This document shows positions 17,103-25,922 of a stretch of 64,000 bases of DNA, piece by piece. The DNA is from Niallia alba (lineage in GTDB: Bacteria; Bacillota; Bacilli; Bacillales; Cytobacillaceae), in contig NZ_JABBPK010000001.1 of assembly GCF_012933555.1 (NCBI RefSeq), positions 5,169,188 through 5,233,187 of the forward strand, given 5' to 3'. Position 1 is the stretch's first letter, and each line of letters starts with the position of its first letter. Both the position numbers and the translations under genes were made by a program. The notes under the pieces were generated by a model, which saw only the letters and a program-made list of their open reading frames with translations, ran no database searches and was not told the origin of the DNA.

Positions 17103-18916
17103 TAGAACACCTCCAAAGTCTTATGCTCAACTATGCCTTTATCATTTACTTTTAATAGTTTAAGGGAAATTTGCGCCTCTTCAAGTTCACCATCCGCTAT
17201 TCTTCTATCATCTAATTTTTTTAATAATCTACTCTTAAATGCTAAGATATCCTCGTAGCATTCTCTTGAAAAACTACCGGGTAATGCTCCTTCTGCCACT
17301 CTAGAAATAAACTCATACCTTACTAATTGTAAGTTAAGTCTCACAGGCTCTAAGTCACTCGCAAAACTTACAACCAAATTTAATCTTTGCTTGTCTTCTC
17401 CCATATCAAACTTGATATATTCGCCTCTTTTTGGAGAAACAGAAACCATTTCCTCCAAGACCCTACTAATTTTGGCTTGAGAGTAATTGCCGGAAGTAGA
17501 CAAGATTAATTGATCATTGTTTTGCACTAATAAACCAGTGGTAATTCTGTTTAAACCTCTTACTAATCGGGTAAGGTATTGAGGCTTCACCCTCTGATTT
17601 TCTTTTAAGACTCGGTAAACTTGGTCTAGGAATTCTCCTGCATATTGAAATGTTGTTAAATTCCACAATTTTAATCTATCTACTAGCTTCTCAGGAATTA
17701 CAAAAAATAATCTTTGCCGTTGAGATTTTAGCATTTCTAGAAAATTATCTTTGTCTTCAACATCGCCTTCTAAGTACGCCTTTTTCTCTGAAATAAATAC
17801 CTTATCAGCTCCGTATTGTTGATCTAATAGAACAAGTTGTTCGTAAAGTTCATAATACTCCTGATCATCTTCTCCAAATATCAGTATATTATCTACAAGC
17901 GTATTCGTTTCTGATCCTATACCGAATTTATTCAGTGTTACAAATATATCTGTGGAGTTTCTCTTTCTCTCAGACAGGTTTTCTCCGAATATATTACGGT
18001 AAATACTAGCTAGGTAAGTTGTATTGTTTTCATTTATTTTTGGGATATCGCTACACTTTAATAATTTATCCCTAACATCTGGATGTCCTAGTAACATATT
18101 TGAAACTAAGAGTAGTAATTGCCTTAGTGGCATATGTATCTCATTTATTTCACATAAAGTTAATAAGTCTACTAACCGCTTCGTTATTAAGCTATTTTCT
18201 TCTTCTAATCTCTTCTTGTTTTCAATTATTGGACAAAGGGTTTCATTTGAATTATTAAGTGGGCAATTGGTACATTCTTCCCAGCCGGAATTATTTAATA
18301 CCTCTGTAATTATCTTTGGAAGAAGGTTTGCTGAATTAGTTTTACTTAAATTGTATAATTTTATTAAAAAGCCTGTTTGCTCTTTTTTCCCATCTACTAA
18401 AAGGTCCTCAATACATTTTTTCGTATCTATAACATTATAGGTTTGATTAACCATCTTCCACGTTTCAAGCAACTGACCATCATTAGCAGCTACTAAAAAT
18501 ACTGTTCTATTTTCCATACCCATAATCGAATCAGCCATTGTAGACAGGATTTCTCTTTCATCTTCCAATAACTCACTTAAATCCTTTATAAATATTACTT
18601 TGTAATCATTAACTACTAACTCTTCTATCTTATTATTTTCCGCCCACTTAACTTCAGACCCACCAAGTCTTTTCCAAATTTCACGACAGTAATAGGTTTT
18701 GCCATCTCCCGCTGTACCAGTCAATATCACTGAATAAGGATTTACACTTTTAAAATTTTCAACTAGTTCCTCAAGATATTCCATATCAATTCTAATTGGT
18801 GTAACTTTATTTTTCCTCAAAATTGACTGTATAGTTTCATCATACATATTGTCATTTTGAGGAATAGGACCATATTGTCTTAAAAAATTAACCCAATTCG
18901 ATCTTATTGCGCTCAT
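17102..18916 (-). CDS. dptF: Phosphorothioation-dependent restriction protein DptF / SspF (P-loop ATPase)
   Basis: A 604-residue protein with an N-terminal P-loop GTAGDGKT at residues 67-74, matching the DptF family in size and placement. A Walker B-like stretch VIFIKDLSELL follows near 112. A cysteine group CTNCPLNNSNETLCP at about 214-228 could bind a metal. It is the first gene of the FGH unit: AGGAGGG precedes the ATG, and a terminator after sspD lies upstream, so it needs its own promoter (a TATAAT lies near 18965 on the minus strand, with a weak -35). It probably powers the restriction complex. Confidence 0.8.
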   Translation of the reverse strand: MSAIRSNWVNFLRQYGPIPQNDNMYDETIQSILRKNKVTPIRIDMEYLEELVENFKSVNPYSVILTGTAGDGKTYYCREIWKRLGGSEVKWAENNKIEELVVNDYKVIFIKDLSELLEDEREILSTMADSIMGMENRTVFLVAANDGQLLETWKMVNQTYNVIDTKKCIEDLLVDGKKEQTGFLIKLYNLSKTNSANLLPKIITEVLNNSGWEECTNCPLNNSNETLCPIIENKKRLEEENSLITKRLVDLLTLCEINEIHMPLRQLLLLVSNMLLGHPDVRDKLLKCSDIPKINENNTTYLASIYRNIFGENLSERKRNSTDIFVTLNKFGIGSETNTLVDNILIFGEDDQEYYELYEQLVLLDQQYGADKVFISEKKAYLEGDVEDKDNFLEMLKSQRQRLFFVIPEKLVDRLKLWNLTTFQYAGEFLDQVYRVLKENQRVKPQYLTRLVRGLNRITTGLLVQNNDQLILSTSGNYSQAKISRVLEEMVSVSPKRGEYIKFDMGEDKQRLNLVVSFASDLEPVRLNLQLVRYEFISRVAEGALPGSFSRECYEDILAFKSRLLKKLDDRRIADGELEEAQISLKLLKVNDKGIVEHKTLEVF

Positions 18917-19012
18917 CCTTTTTATCCCTCCTTTTTTATGTTACAAATTTTCCCTAATTCAATTATACTTTAATAATTGGGTCTATTACACCATGAATTA
19001 AATAGCCAAATA

Positions 19013-19045
19013 TAAAAGAGCTTGGAATTTTACATCCAAGCTCTC
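19013..19045 (-). terminator. Terminator between sspD and sspF
   Basis: On the minus strand GAGCTTGGA (19035-19043) pairs with TCCAAGCTC (19018-19026) and is followed by TTTTATATTT. It ends the sspBCD transcript and makes sspFGH a separate unit, or reduces read-through into it. Confidence 0.85.
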
Positions 19046-19055
19046 TAGACTAATG

Positions 19056-19871
19056 TTAGGCATAGTGACAAACGCAGGGTACATCATTTTCTTCAACTAA
19101 CTTTTTTGCAATTTCAGAGTCTTTATCCAACTCTTTGCGATATTCCTGTAAGGTAAATGGCTTTCCATTTCTTTTAAGGATAGTAACATCGCCCAGTTGC
19201 TCTCTTAATCTACTTTCCATTTCTTCTTGTTCAATATAAACACTTGGCCAAGTTTCATATAAATGCTTATAATGATTGAATCCACCTCTAACACATCTGC
19301 CACCACAGTTTGCGTGAGAAAACCCTAAATAATACATTTCTGGAAGTCTTATATTCCAGTCTTTTGTAATAATATTTTTTATTTCATCATCTGATATATT
19401 ACTTTCATAAAGTGGGAATACCGTTTTTACTGGTTGTTCCTCTCCATTACGAGGAAGTAGGAAGTGATTATATAATGCCTCAATCCCTTCTCGTCTCCGT
19501 TTCTCATGTTTACCAATTCCAAAGTAAAGTATTGGTTCAAATCCATTATCTCGCAGCTCTTCAAGATAGACCATTGTTTGGTGTACTTTTAGATCAGATG
19601 AGCATTTTGCGAGTCTTGAGTTCCCAAGAAAACGTGTATCCTCAAATACCTCTTCTGGTGTTCTCCCATCTCTAACAGTCTTTATATCTATCCCAATTTT
19701 TTCTGCTACTTCCACCATGAAACGTTTATTATCTTTATGTTCCCAAAGAGTATCAGTAAAAAATAACTGTGATTTTTCCTCACCATGTTTTTGTACCATT
19801 AAATACGCAACATAAGCACTTGCAGCACCACCGCTAAACATGGCAATATATATCGGTTCTCTACCATACAT
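19056..19871 (-). CDS. sspD: PAPS-reductase/ATP-pyrophosphatase family protein, SspD (DndC-like)
   Basis: A 271-residue member of the adenine-nucleotide alpha hydrolase superfamily. The PP-loop SGGAAS is at residues 13-18, and several Cys are placed as in sulfur-transfer relatives (AKCSSDLK, NCGGRCVRGG, C-terminal CVCHYA). In phosphorothioation systems this protein activates DNA or carries the sulfur step, with sulfur from a cysteine desulfurase. The start at 19871 is chosen because AAAGGA lies eight bases upstream; the ATG at 19880 abuts that site. It follows sspC by a few bases and ends in a terminator. Confidence 0.8.
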   Translation of the reverse strand: MYGREPIYIAMFSGGAASAYVAYLMVQKHGEEKSQLFFTDTLWEHKDNKRFMVEVAEKIGIDIKTVRDGRTPEEVFEDTRFLGNSRLAKCSSDLKVHQTMVYLEELRDNGFEPILYFGIGKHEKRRREGIEALYNHFLLPRNGEEQPVKTVFPLYESNISDDEIKNIITKDWNIRLPEMYYLGFSHANCGGRCVRGGFNHYKHLYETWPSVYIEQEEMESRLREQLGDVTILKRNGKPFTLQEYRKELDKDSEIAKKLVEENDVPCVCHYA

Positions 19872-19885
19872 TCCTATCATCCTTT

Positions 19886-22800
19886 TTATTTGTTTTCTTC
19901 ATAGTAATCTACCAATAACTTATATAGCAGTGCAGTTATTTCTTCTTTTGGTAGTTTTCTTGCCATTAACTCAAGATCTGTTTTTACATTAGAATAAATA
20001 ATATTACCCTTTGGAGATAGTTCTCGTTTAGGGATTGCTAAGGTCTTTGAATCAACTTTTACTTCATGATATTCATCTTTAAGGCTTTCAATATTTATTT
20101 CTAAGAGTGATTTGACTGTTTTAAAGAATACTTCACTAGTCGCATCAGACCAATCTTCCCTATTTACACCTACTAATTCGCTTGACAATTTATTTATCCA
20201 ATTATTTTCATCAGTCGATAAAATCAAGTTAAATAACTTATTATCAACTTTTAATATCTCGTTTTGATTTTGGATGTAATCAAATAATTCTTCATAGGAA
20301 TTGGTATTTGTTAATTCAAAAACTATATTTTCAATTTGCTTTTTATGATTTTGAGAGTACTCTTCACACTCTTGCTTAATTTTGTTTACCATTTCTACAT
20401 TAAGTTTTAAGTTTAATAGTTCCTTTAATGCAGTATCTGGTTCAAACTCGCCCTTTGTAATGAGCTTTTTAAAAATATTGGCATTTGTTGATAAACTGTT
20501 TGTCTTCTGAGCTATCTTTGGGAGGCTATTTAGCCACCTTAATAGCATTCTGTTTAATCGTACACTTGGATGGTAAGAGGAATCTAGCTCCGTTCTATAT
20601 GATTCAAAACATTCATCTATTACATCTATTATATTTTTATACTTATTATCTAATTTTTGATGACTAAAAGTATAATTTTCTGGTTTATCTAACATTCTAT
20701 CATATAAAATATCACCATTTACATCATTAATATATGAACCGTCTTTATGGTAAAACATTATATATTTCCATTCATTTTTTAAGATAGCTGTCAGTAATAC
20801 AGGAATATTGGGTTCCCTAATTCCGAAATCTTTGCCTTTAAAGATCTTTATTAGCGTTAAAAAGTTCCCACTTTCTGATTTTATCTCGTTCATTATTTTT
20901 TGGCGTAACAATGTTATTTCTTGGCTTTCATTCTGACCATTTATATTATTATTTTTTACAACAGAGGCATATATTAACTTGGCCGGACCCTTAAACTTGT
21001 AATTACTCTCACCACTAATAATAGCGTCGATGACTTCTTTTGCAGCGTTTAACTGTTGCTTTGAAATATTCCTTCTATTAAACGACTCATTATTTATTAT
21101 TGGAGTATGACCATAATACTTAAATGCAATCTGTGACAACTGTTCACTTAGAGCTATTCTACTTCTGACGTTTATGTTGATTCCTTCGTGAATCCAGAAA
21201 GACCCTTTATAATGTGTTATTGGCTCAAGAAGCTGCCTTAATCTATGGATTTTATTTTCTCTAATCTTTAGCAACTCTTCTTCAACAATTGGATCCTCAT
21301 TCAATAAATATTTATCCTCTAATAGTTTCTCCACTGAAGATAATTCTAAAATTTCCTCATCAAAATTATTGAGAGGCTTCTTGGGTAAAGCAAATATTAT
21401 CCGAGAGTGTCCATTGCTTAATTTAACTATTTGACTTCTTATTTCTTCAATAGCTGAATCCTTTTCAGGTATAACATACAAAATTTTAAGATCTGAATTA
21501 GAATCTTGATTGATAGATTGTAACTCTGTATCATAGAGGTCATTTGCATAAATAGGCTTTATAGCTGCAAACCTAATCATATTTTTTTCATCATTATATC
21601 TTTTGGGATAAGCATATTTTGTATCTAAGACTTTACTAATAATGTTTATACTATCAAGTTTATTTATACCTAAGAGTTTTCTGTCAGTTATTTTCGCATT
21701 TAAATCAATAGAACTGCCTTCAAATACTTCCCAATTCTCATCGAATAGTCTGTACCTTAAAAGTTTTTTATTCTCAAGTATTTCAATTATTTTATTAACT
21801 TTATTTAACTCCCAATTAAGCGCAAATGATATAAATTCATTGGTTAATTTTCTTTTATTACTTAGGTTTGCAATATCCCACAGTGTGAATAGTTTTAGTA
21901 GCTGTAACTCACTTTGTGCAGAAGCTGTATTCTCTACTCTTTTTTTCACTCTCAAATATTTTAGGTATGCATTTCCAACTAAGGAATCACTCATAAATTC
22001 TTGAAATGCAGGTTCAAAGTAATCAAATAAACTACTTACAAGATACCATGCTTTTTCTGTGTGAAAATAATTTGCTAGTCCACCTTTTTCATTACTTTCT
22101 AAGAACGTAAATAATGTTCTTTCATTTTGAGCTACAGCATTAGCTAGACGCGGAAGGGTATAAAGTGTAACGGGATGTAAAGGAAAGGAGTTCTCGACTA
22201 CTATTGTCTTCTTCTCTCTTCCATTTAATTCTGGAAATAAATCATATTTTATTATTTCATTTTCAAATCTATATTCTTGATTCCAATTATTCCTATAATT
22301 CGATGTAACTTGACTGGCAAGTCTAATAAATGTTGCTGGATCACTATGAGTATGATAGATCTTAAAGCGTCCCTGAATTCTTTTAAATTCATTTTGTAAA
22401 TCCTCTCCATAACTAAGGAAATACTGATTTAAGTTTCTATGAGTTATTAAAAGAATATTAAAGTTTGCACTTTGATGATGGTCAGCTACTTCGGCTATAT
22501 CCTGAATGTCTTGCATGGCTTCAACCGTTTCATATTTATCCAAACTTTGAAGAAATCTCCCGAATTCATCATATACTAAATATATTCCTAAGTTCTTTTT
22601 ATCAAGCTCATCTAAGATATTTGTTAAATGCTCAGTTAAGTCAAGATTATAAGAGAGGCTTAACTCAGCGCCTGCTGTTAATACAGGATAAGTCTTTTTA
22701 AACCAATCAACTGTCTCAGGTTCATGTTCATCAATATCTCGAATGAAGCTTTCTATAGTCCAATTGTTTGTATTTAAATAATTCTTAAACTGAACATAAG

Positions 22801-23299
22801 TGTCATGATATTGTTCTTCCCATAAGGAAATTTTGTTTTTTATTTCATCAACGTAAGAAGGTATAGAGAAGTCAAATCCATATTTAATAATTGTCTTGTG
22901 TATAGATGAAATTATTGCTTCACGAAAGTTTCCTTGATTTCCATTTATCACTACAGGTATATATCTTTTTTCTAAGTTCCTTACTTGATTAAATAAATGG
23001 CCAACAGCTGCCTCTTTAGTAGTTACTTTATCAAATTTACTAACTAATTCATTAAAGGTATCCTGTTCAATACTTTTGGATACTACATTTGCAATTAAAG
23101 TTCCTACCATAGATTTCCCTGAACCATATGAGCCTATTAATATATGAGACTTGTTTCCTTTATCTAAAAAGCCTTCTAAAACTCCTGAGAGACTCTCTGA
23201 ATGAGTAGGAGTTGGAATATACCTTTCTGCTATCCATTCACTACCTAAATCGAGCTTTATATTAACACTTGATTTGAATTTACTCTGTGTACTTATCAT
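19886..23299 (-). CDS. sspC: Large P-loop ATPase, SspC-like
   Basis: An 1137-residue protein with Walker A GSYGSGKS at residues 56-63 and a Walker B-like LGIYLVYDEFGRFLQ near 246-260. The remaining 850 residues are mainly helical and charged, without a motif I can name. The start overlaps the sspB stop (ATGA) with AAAGGG upstream. Its place between a DUF4007 protein and a PAPS-reductase-like protein identifies it as the ATPase of the single-strand phosphorothioation machinery. It would act with SspB and SspD on DNA. Confidence 0.8.
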   Translation of the reverse strand: MISTQSKFKSSVNIKLDLGSEWIAERYIPTPTHSESLSGVLEGFLDKGNKSHILIGSYGSGKSMVGTLIANVVSKSIEQDTFNELVSKFDKVTTKEAAVGHLFNQVRNLEKRYIPVVINGNQGNFREAIISSIHKTIIKYGFDFSIPSYVDEIKNKISLWEEQYHDTYVQFKNYLNTNNWTIESFIRDIDEHEPETVDWFKKTYPVLTAGAELSLSYNLDLTEHLTNILDELDKKNLGIYLVYDEFGRFLQSLDKYETVEAMQDIQDIAEVADHHQSANFNILLITHRNLNQYFLSYGEDLQNEFKRIQGRFKIYHTHSDPATFIRLASQVTSNYRNNWNQEYRFENEIIKYDLFPELNGREKKTIVVENSFPLHPVTLYTLPRLANAVAQNERTLFTFLESNEKGGLANYFHTEKAWYLVSSLFDYFEPAFQEFMSDSLVGNAYLKYLRVKKRVENTASAQSELQLLKLFTLWDIANLSNKRKLTNEFISFALNWELNKVNKIIEILENKKLLRYRLFDENWEVFEGSSIDLNAKITDRKLLGINKLDSINIISKVLDTKYAYPKRYNDEKNMIRFAAIKPIYANDLYDTELQSINQDSNSDLKILYVIPEKDSAIEEIRSQIVKLSNGHSRIIFALPKKPLNNFDEEILELSSVEKLLEDKYLLNEDPIVEEELLKIRENKIHRLRQLLEPITHYKGSFWIHEGININVRSRIALSEQLSQIAFKYYGHTPIINNESFNRRNISKQQLNAAKEVIDAIISGESNYKFKGPAKLIYASVVKNNNINGQNESQEITLLRQKIMNEIKSESGNFLTLIKIFKGKDFGIREPNIPVLLTAILKNEWKYIMFYHKDGSYINDVNGDILYDRMLDKPENYTFSHQKLDNKYKNIIDVIDECFESYRTELDSSYHPSVRLNRMLLRWLNSLPKIAQKTNSLSTNANIFKKLITKGEFEPDTALKELLNLKLNVEMVNKIKQECEEYSQNHKKQIENIVFELTNTNSYEELFDYIQNQNEILKVDNKLFNLILSTDENNWINKLSSELVGVNREDWSDATSEVFFKTVKSLLEINIESLKDEYHEVKVDSKTLAIPKRELSPKGNIIYSNVKTDLELMARKLPKEEITALLYKLLVDYYEENK

Positions 23300-24225
23300 C
23301 TTAATGCCCTTTCTTTTCTAACATATTCTTCTTTTAAAAATTCAATAGGATTAGCAAGAGTAACTCTAACTAAATCCAATCTATTCGTCCTATCAAATAC
23401 AAGCGGATACTTAGTTGCATTTACAAGTTTTTCAATTGCCCTTACAATCTCACTTCTTTGTAAATTAAATACCTTCCCCCATAGATTTTTACTCGTTTCA
23501 ATCTCATCTATTGATATTTCTGATTGACCATATTTCAATAACACGTACATTAATGCTGTTAAACCGATATCTTCAAATTTAGGATTTTTTTTATAAATCC
23601 TACCATCTACTTCTTCTATTAGATTTAATGCTGCAAGAGGACTTTGAATGACTTCCTCCGGATCATCTGATTTGTTTTTGGAATAATACTGTTTAATTAG
23701 ACAATCGATATCGCGTTCTAATGTATCCGTCGAATTCTTCGAATCGTAATTCTTATTTATCCATGTAATAAGATCCTTGATAGCCTCTTCTTTTACAAAA
23801 GAATTTTTTTCATATTCATTAAAGAACCAATACCAAGTAGTTGATGGCTCTTTACTGTCCACAATGTGATAGTGAATGATGCTAATAGTATCATTAATCT
23901 CTATATAAGGATCATACGCATTAAAAATTTGCCCAAATGGTGAGATAGTGTGAATTACTTTATTATCACTATCCCTTTTATCAGTTTCACAAATATCCGT
24001 TGCCTCAATCCAATGTTTCAACGATTTAACCATATTTGTTCCTAACCCAATTAATTCTGATGCATCTTTCTCATAAAAAAATCTATTATTATCTAATTGC
24101 TGTATAGCTTTTCTTAACCAATATGTTCTAAGATAAAAACTTTGATGTTGTCCAAAACCCAATTTAATTCGCTCCTTTATTTCTGGAGAAGTATCTCCAG
24201 AATAACTACTAGCTAATTCTAACAT
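23296..24225 (-). CDS. sspB: DUF4007 family protein, SspB
   Basis: A 309-residue protein with the DUF4007 entry motif FGQHQSFYLRTYWLRKA at residues 24-40. In the studied Ssp system the DUF4007 protein SspB nicks DNA for sulfur insertion. It is first in sspBCD, coupled to sspC by an ATGA overlap. The ribosome site is weak (no clear GGAGG before the ATG). A TATAAT with a poor -35 lies near 24257 on the minus strand. Not to be confused with the spore-protein gene of the same symbol. Confidence 0.82.
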   Translation of the reverse strand: MLELASSYSGDTSPEIKERIKLGFGQHQSFYLRTYWLRKAIQQLDNNRFFYEKDASELIGLGTNMVKSLKHWIEATDICETDKRDSDNKVIHTISPFGQIFNAYDPYIEINDTISIIHYHIVDSKEPSTTWYWFFNEYEKNSFVKEEAIKDLITWINKNYDSKNSTDTLERDIDCLIKQYYSKNKSDDPEEVIQSPLAALNLIEEVDGRIYKKNPKFEDIGLTALMYVLLKYGQSEISIDEIETSKNLWGKVFNLQRSEIVRAIEKLVNATKYPLVFDRTNRLDLVRVTLANPIEFLKEEYVRKERALR

Positions 24226-24428
24226 AGAAACTTACTATATTCATTTATAAGCTTGAAATTATATCCAAAATACATTAAAATTCCATACACATTTATGAAC
24301 ATGATTATTGATAATATTTTCATCCTAGTTAGCAGTTCTATTATGTTATGTTCAATTCTTTGGAGTTTTGAGCAATTCTATTGATCAAGTAGAATCCTTT
24401 TCACTATAATTCTTAAAAGTTATAAGCA

Positions 24429-24458
24429 AAAAAATAGGACTGAAAAGGATTCAGTCCA
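24429..24458 (-). terminator. Terminator after the small membrane protein gene
   Basis: GGACTGAA and TTCAGTCC arms with a five-base loop; on the minus strand TATTTTTTT follows. It isolates the NUDIX/membrane group from sspB. Confidence 0.85.
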
Positions 24459-24466
24459 TAAGGTTG

Positions 24467-24634
24467 TTAAGCTTCTTTTTTCTTCACTTTGAAAAATAAA
24501 CTACCAATAAAGCCAATTAAACCTCCCAATGAGAGAATAAGAAATGGAAATGTAAAACCATTAGTAATTATATTGTACATCCCGCTAAAAAATAGAAGAA
24601 GGCAGCTAATTATACTAATAAGATATCTTATCAA
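24467..24634 (-). CDS. Small membrane protein (55 aa)
   Basis: A 55-residue protein beginning at TTG, seven bases after AAGGGGG, and ending before a good terminator. It has two hydrophobic segments (about 4-18 and 26-48) and a basic tail KVKKKEA, so a two-pass membrane protein is likely. Unknown function. Confidence 0.55.
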   Translation of the reverse strand: MIRYLISIISCLLLFFSGMYNIITNGFTFPFLILSLGGLIGFIGSLFFKVKKKEA

Positions 24635-24753
24635 TTGTTTTCCCCCTTAACTATTTGTTCTAGCTTAGATTATTTAGTGAATGATTTGTTATGATTTTTC
24701 TCCACGGTAAGTGAACCGCTTATTGAAACAGTCACTTTTCAAGGGAGGTGATT

Positions 24754-25176
24754 TTAATTCAAAACTTCTATTGAGAAAACATTATTTTTCTCAAAATCAG
24801 TTATTATTTCCGGAGACAATAGTAATCTCAATTGTTCTTTAGTGGCCCACTTGAAACTAGAATGTTCCTTAGAAAGAATAGCATTACTACTATCACTACT
24901 ACATAGATAAGTCAAAATAACAACTTGTCTTGTTGGATCAGTTTTGAAGGTAGTAGCATATAAAAGTTTCTCTACTGTAACAGATAATCCTACTTCTTCT
25001 TTAATTTCTCGTAAGAGTGCAGATTCTAAATCTTCTCCAAACTCTATTTTTCCACCAACACATTCCCAAGTTCCGCCGCCGATTTTATCTTCTTTTGCAC
25101 GTTGAACTATTAATACCCTTCCTTCATTTACAATAACACCTTTAAGAGCAACAACTATTTTATTTGAGCTTCTCAT
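24754..25176 (-). CDS. NUDIX hydrolase
   Basis: A 140-residue protein with a full NUDIX box at about 41-63 (GGKIEFGEDLESALLREIKE then EVGL), including the REIKEE metal-binding core. The family hydrolyses nucleoside diphosphates linked to another moiety. The N-terminal strand pattern (VALKGVIVNEGRVLIVQRAKE) is typical of the MutT-like subgroup. AGGAG precedes the ATG. It lies between two small membrane protein genes on the same strand. The substrate is not deducible; it could be cargo or nucleotide housekeeping for the island. Confidence 0.88.
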   Translation of the reverse strand: MRSSNKIVVALKGVIVNEGRVLIVQRAKEDKIGGGTWECVGGKIEFGEDLESALLREIKEEVGLSVTVEKLLYATTFKTDPTRQVVILTYLCSSDSSNAILSKEHSSFKWATKEQLRLLLSPEIITDFEKNNVFSIEVLN

Positions 25177-25215
25177 TCTTCATACTCCTGTTTATATTCT
25201 TATCTCGGTTAGTAA

Positions 25216-25380
25216 CTATGGGGCAAAATTTTGCACAACATCTCTGATAAACATAATTCCGCCAATAGTAAGCAGAAACAGTATAACAGCTAAAGCTAGG
25301 GCTATCTTTTTATTGTTTCTCTTTATAACAATTAGGATGATTAATACCATAAGAACTAAGAAAAATAGTAAAAAATACAT
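25216..25380 (-). CDS. Small membrane protein (54 aa)
   Basis: A 54-residue protein with GAGGGGGG before its ATG. Two hydrophobic segments (about 2-19 and 27-46) are separated by a basic KRNNKK turn, indicating a helical hairpin in the membrane. It is just upstream of the NUDIX gene. No family recognised. Confidence 0.55.
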   Translation of the reverse strand: MYFLLFFLVLMVLIILIVIKRNNKKIALALAVILFLLTIGGIMFIRDVVQNFAP

Positions 25381-25461
25381 ATTCGCCCCCCTCATACTAA
25401 AAAGAATTCATAGAATTAAACATCTTGTTATTTTGCTTATATTAAAACATTGATGTAAATA

Positions 25462-25508
25462 AATAATCCACCCCGCTACACTGTGAACCGTTAGGGTGGA
25501 TTATTTTG
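25462..25508. terminator. Bidirectional terminator
   Basis: Arms AATAATCCACCC and GGGTGGATTATT with a 20-base loop, T-rich on both sides. It precedes the recombinase unit. The rest of 25381-25715 shows no gene. Confidence 0.75.
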
Positions 25509-25745
25509 CTCTAAATCCACAATGGCCTTGCCATATGGAAGCAAAGGATTTAATCCCTCACTTTCCTTATTTTAACATTCTTAACCGATCTTTTCACCCA
25601 TAAATACCATTATATTTTTCTGAATATTTAAACTTAAAATTTTTATTCTTAATATCTTAAAATATTAAAATTCCGAAGGTACTATGTCTTTCAACCAGAT
25701 ATAGCCGGCAATTATTTGGATTTTTATATTCGATGGAGATTAACT

Positions 25746-25922
25746 ATGAAGAAGGAAATATCATCTGACTATAACTCATACTATGATTCATTTCTCATTG
25801 AAAAAGACCAAGCTGAAATAAATGCTTCTGACTTTTTATATTATATTTCTGAACTAATTATTAAACATTCAAAAACCCTAGAAAAAAAACTCATGAATGG
25901 AGAGAGTGTAGTTAATGAGTAA
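25746..25922 (+). CDS. Small protein ahead of the recombinases (58 aa)
   Basis: A 58-residue acidic helical protein. I take the ATG at 25746 (GGAG upstream) rather than one at 25716. Its stop overlaps the next start (ATGAGTAA), so it is translationally coupled to the first recombinase. Unknown family; a small helper or regulator of the recombinase is possible. Confidence 0.55.
   Translation: MKKEISSDYNSYYDSFLIEKDQAEINASDFLYYISELIIKHSKTLEKKLMNGESVVNE

Noticed and set aside
25598..25606. CCATAAATA upstream of the recombinases, matching the rlmH end, as an attachment core
   Set aside because: It is inverted relative to the rlmH site, so recombination would invert rather than excise, and nine AT-rich bases are expected by chance.
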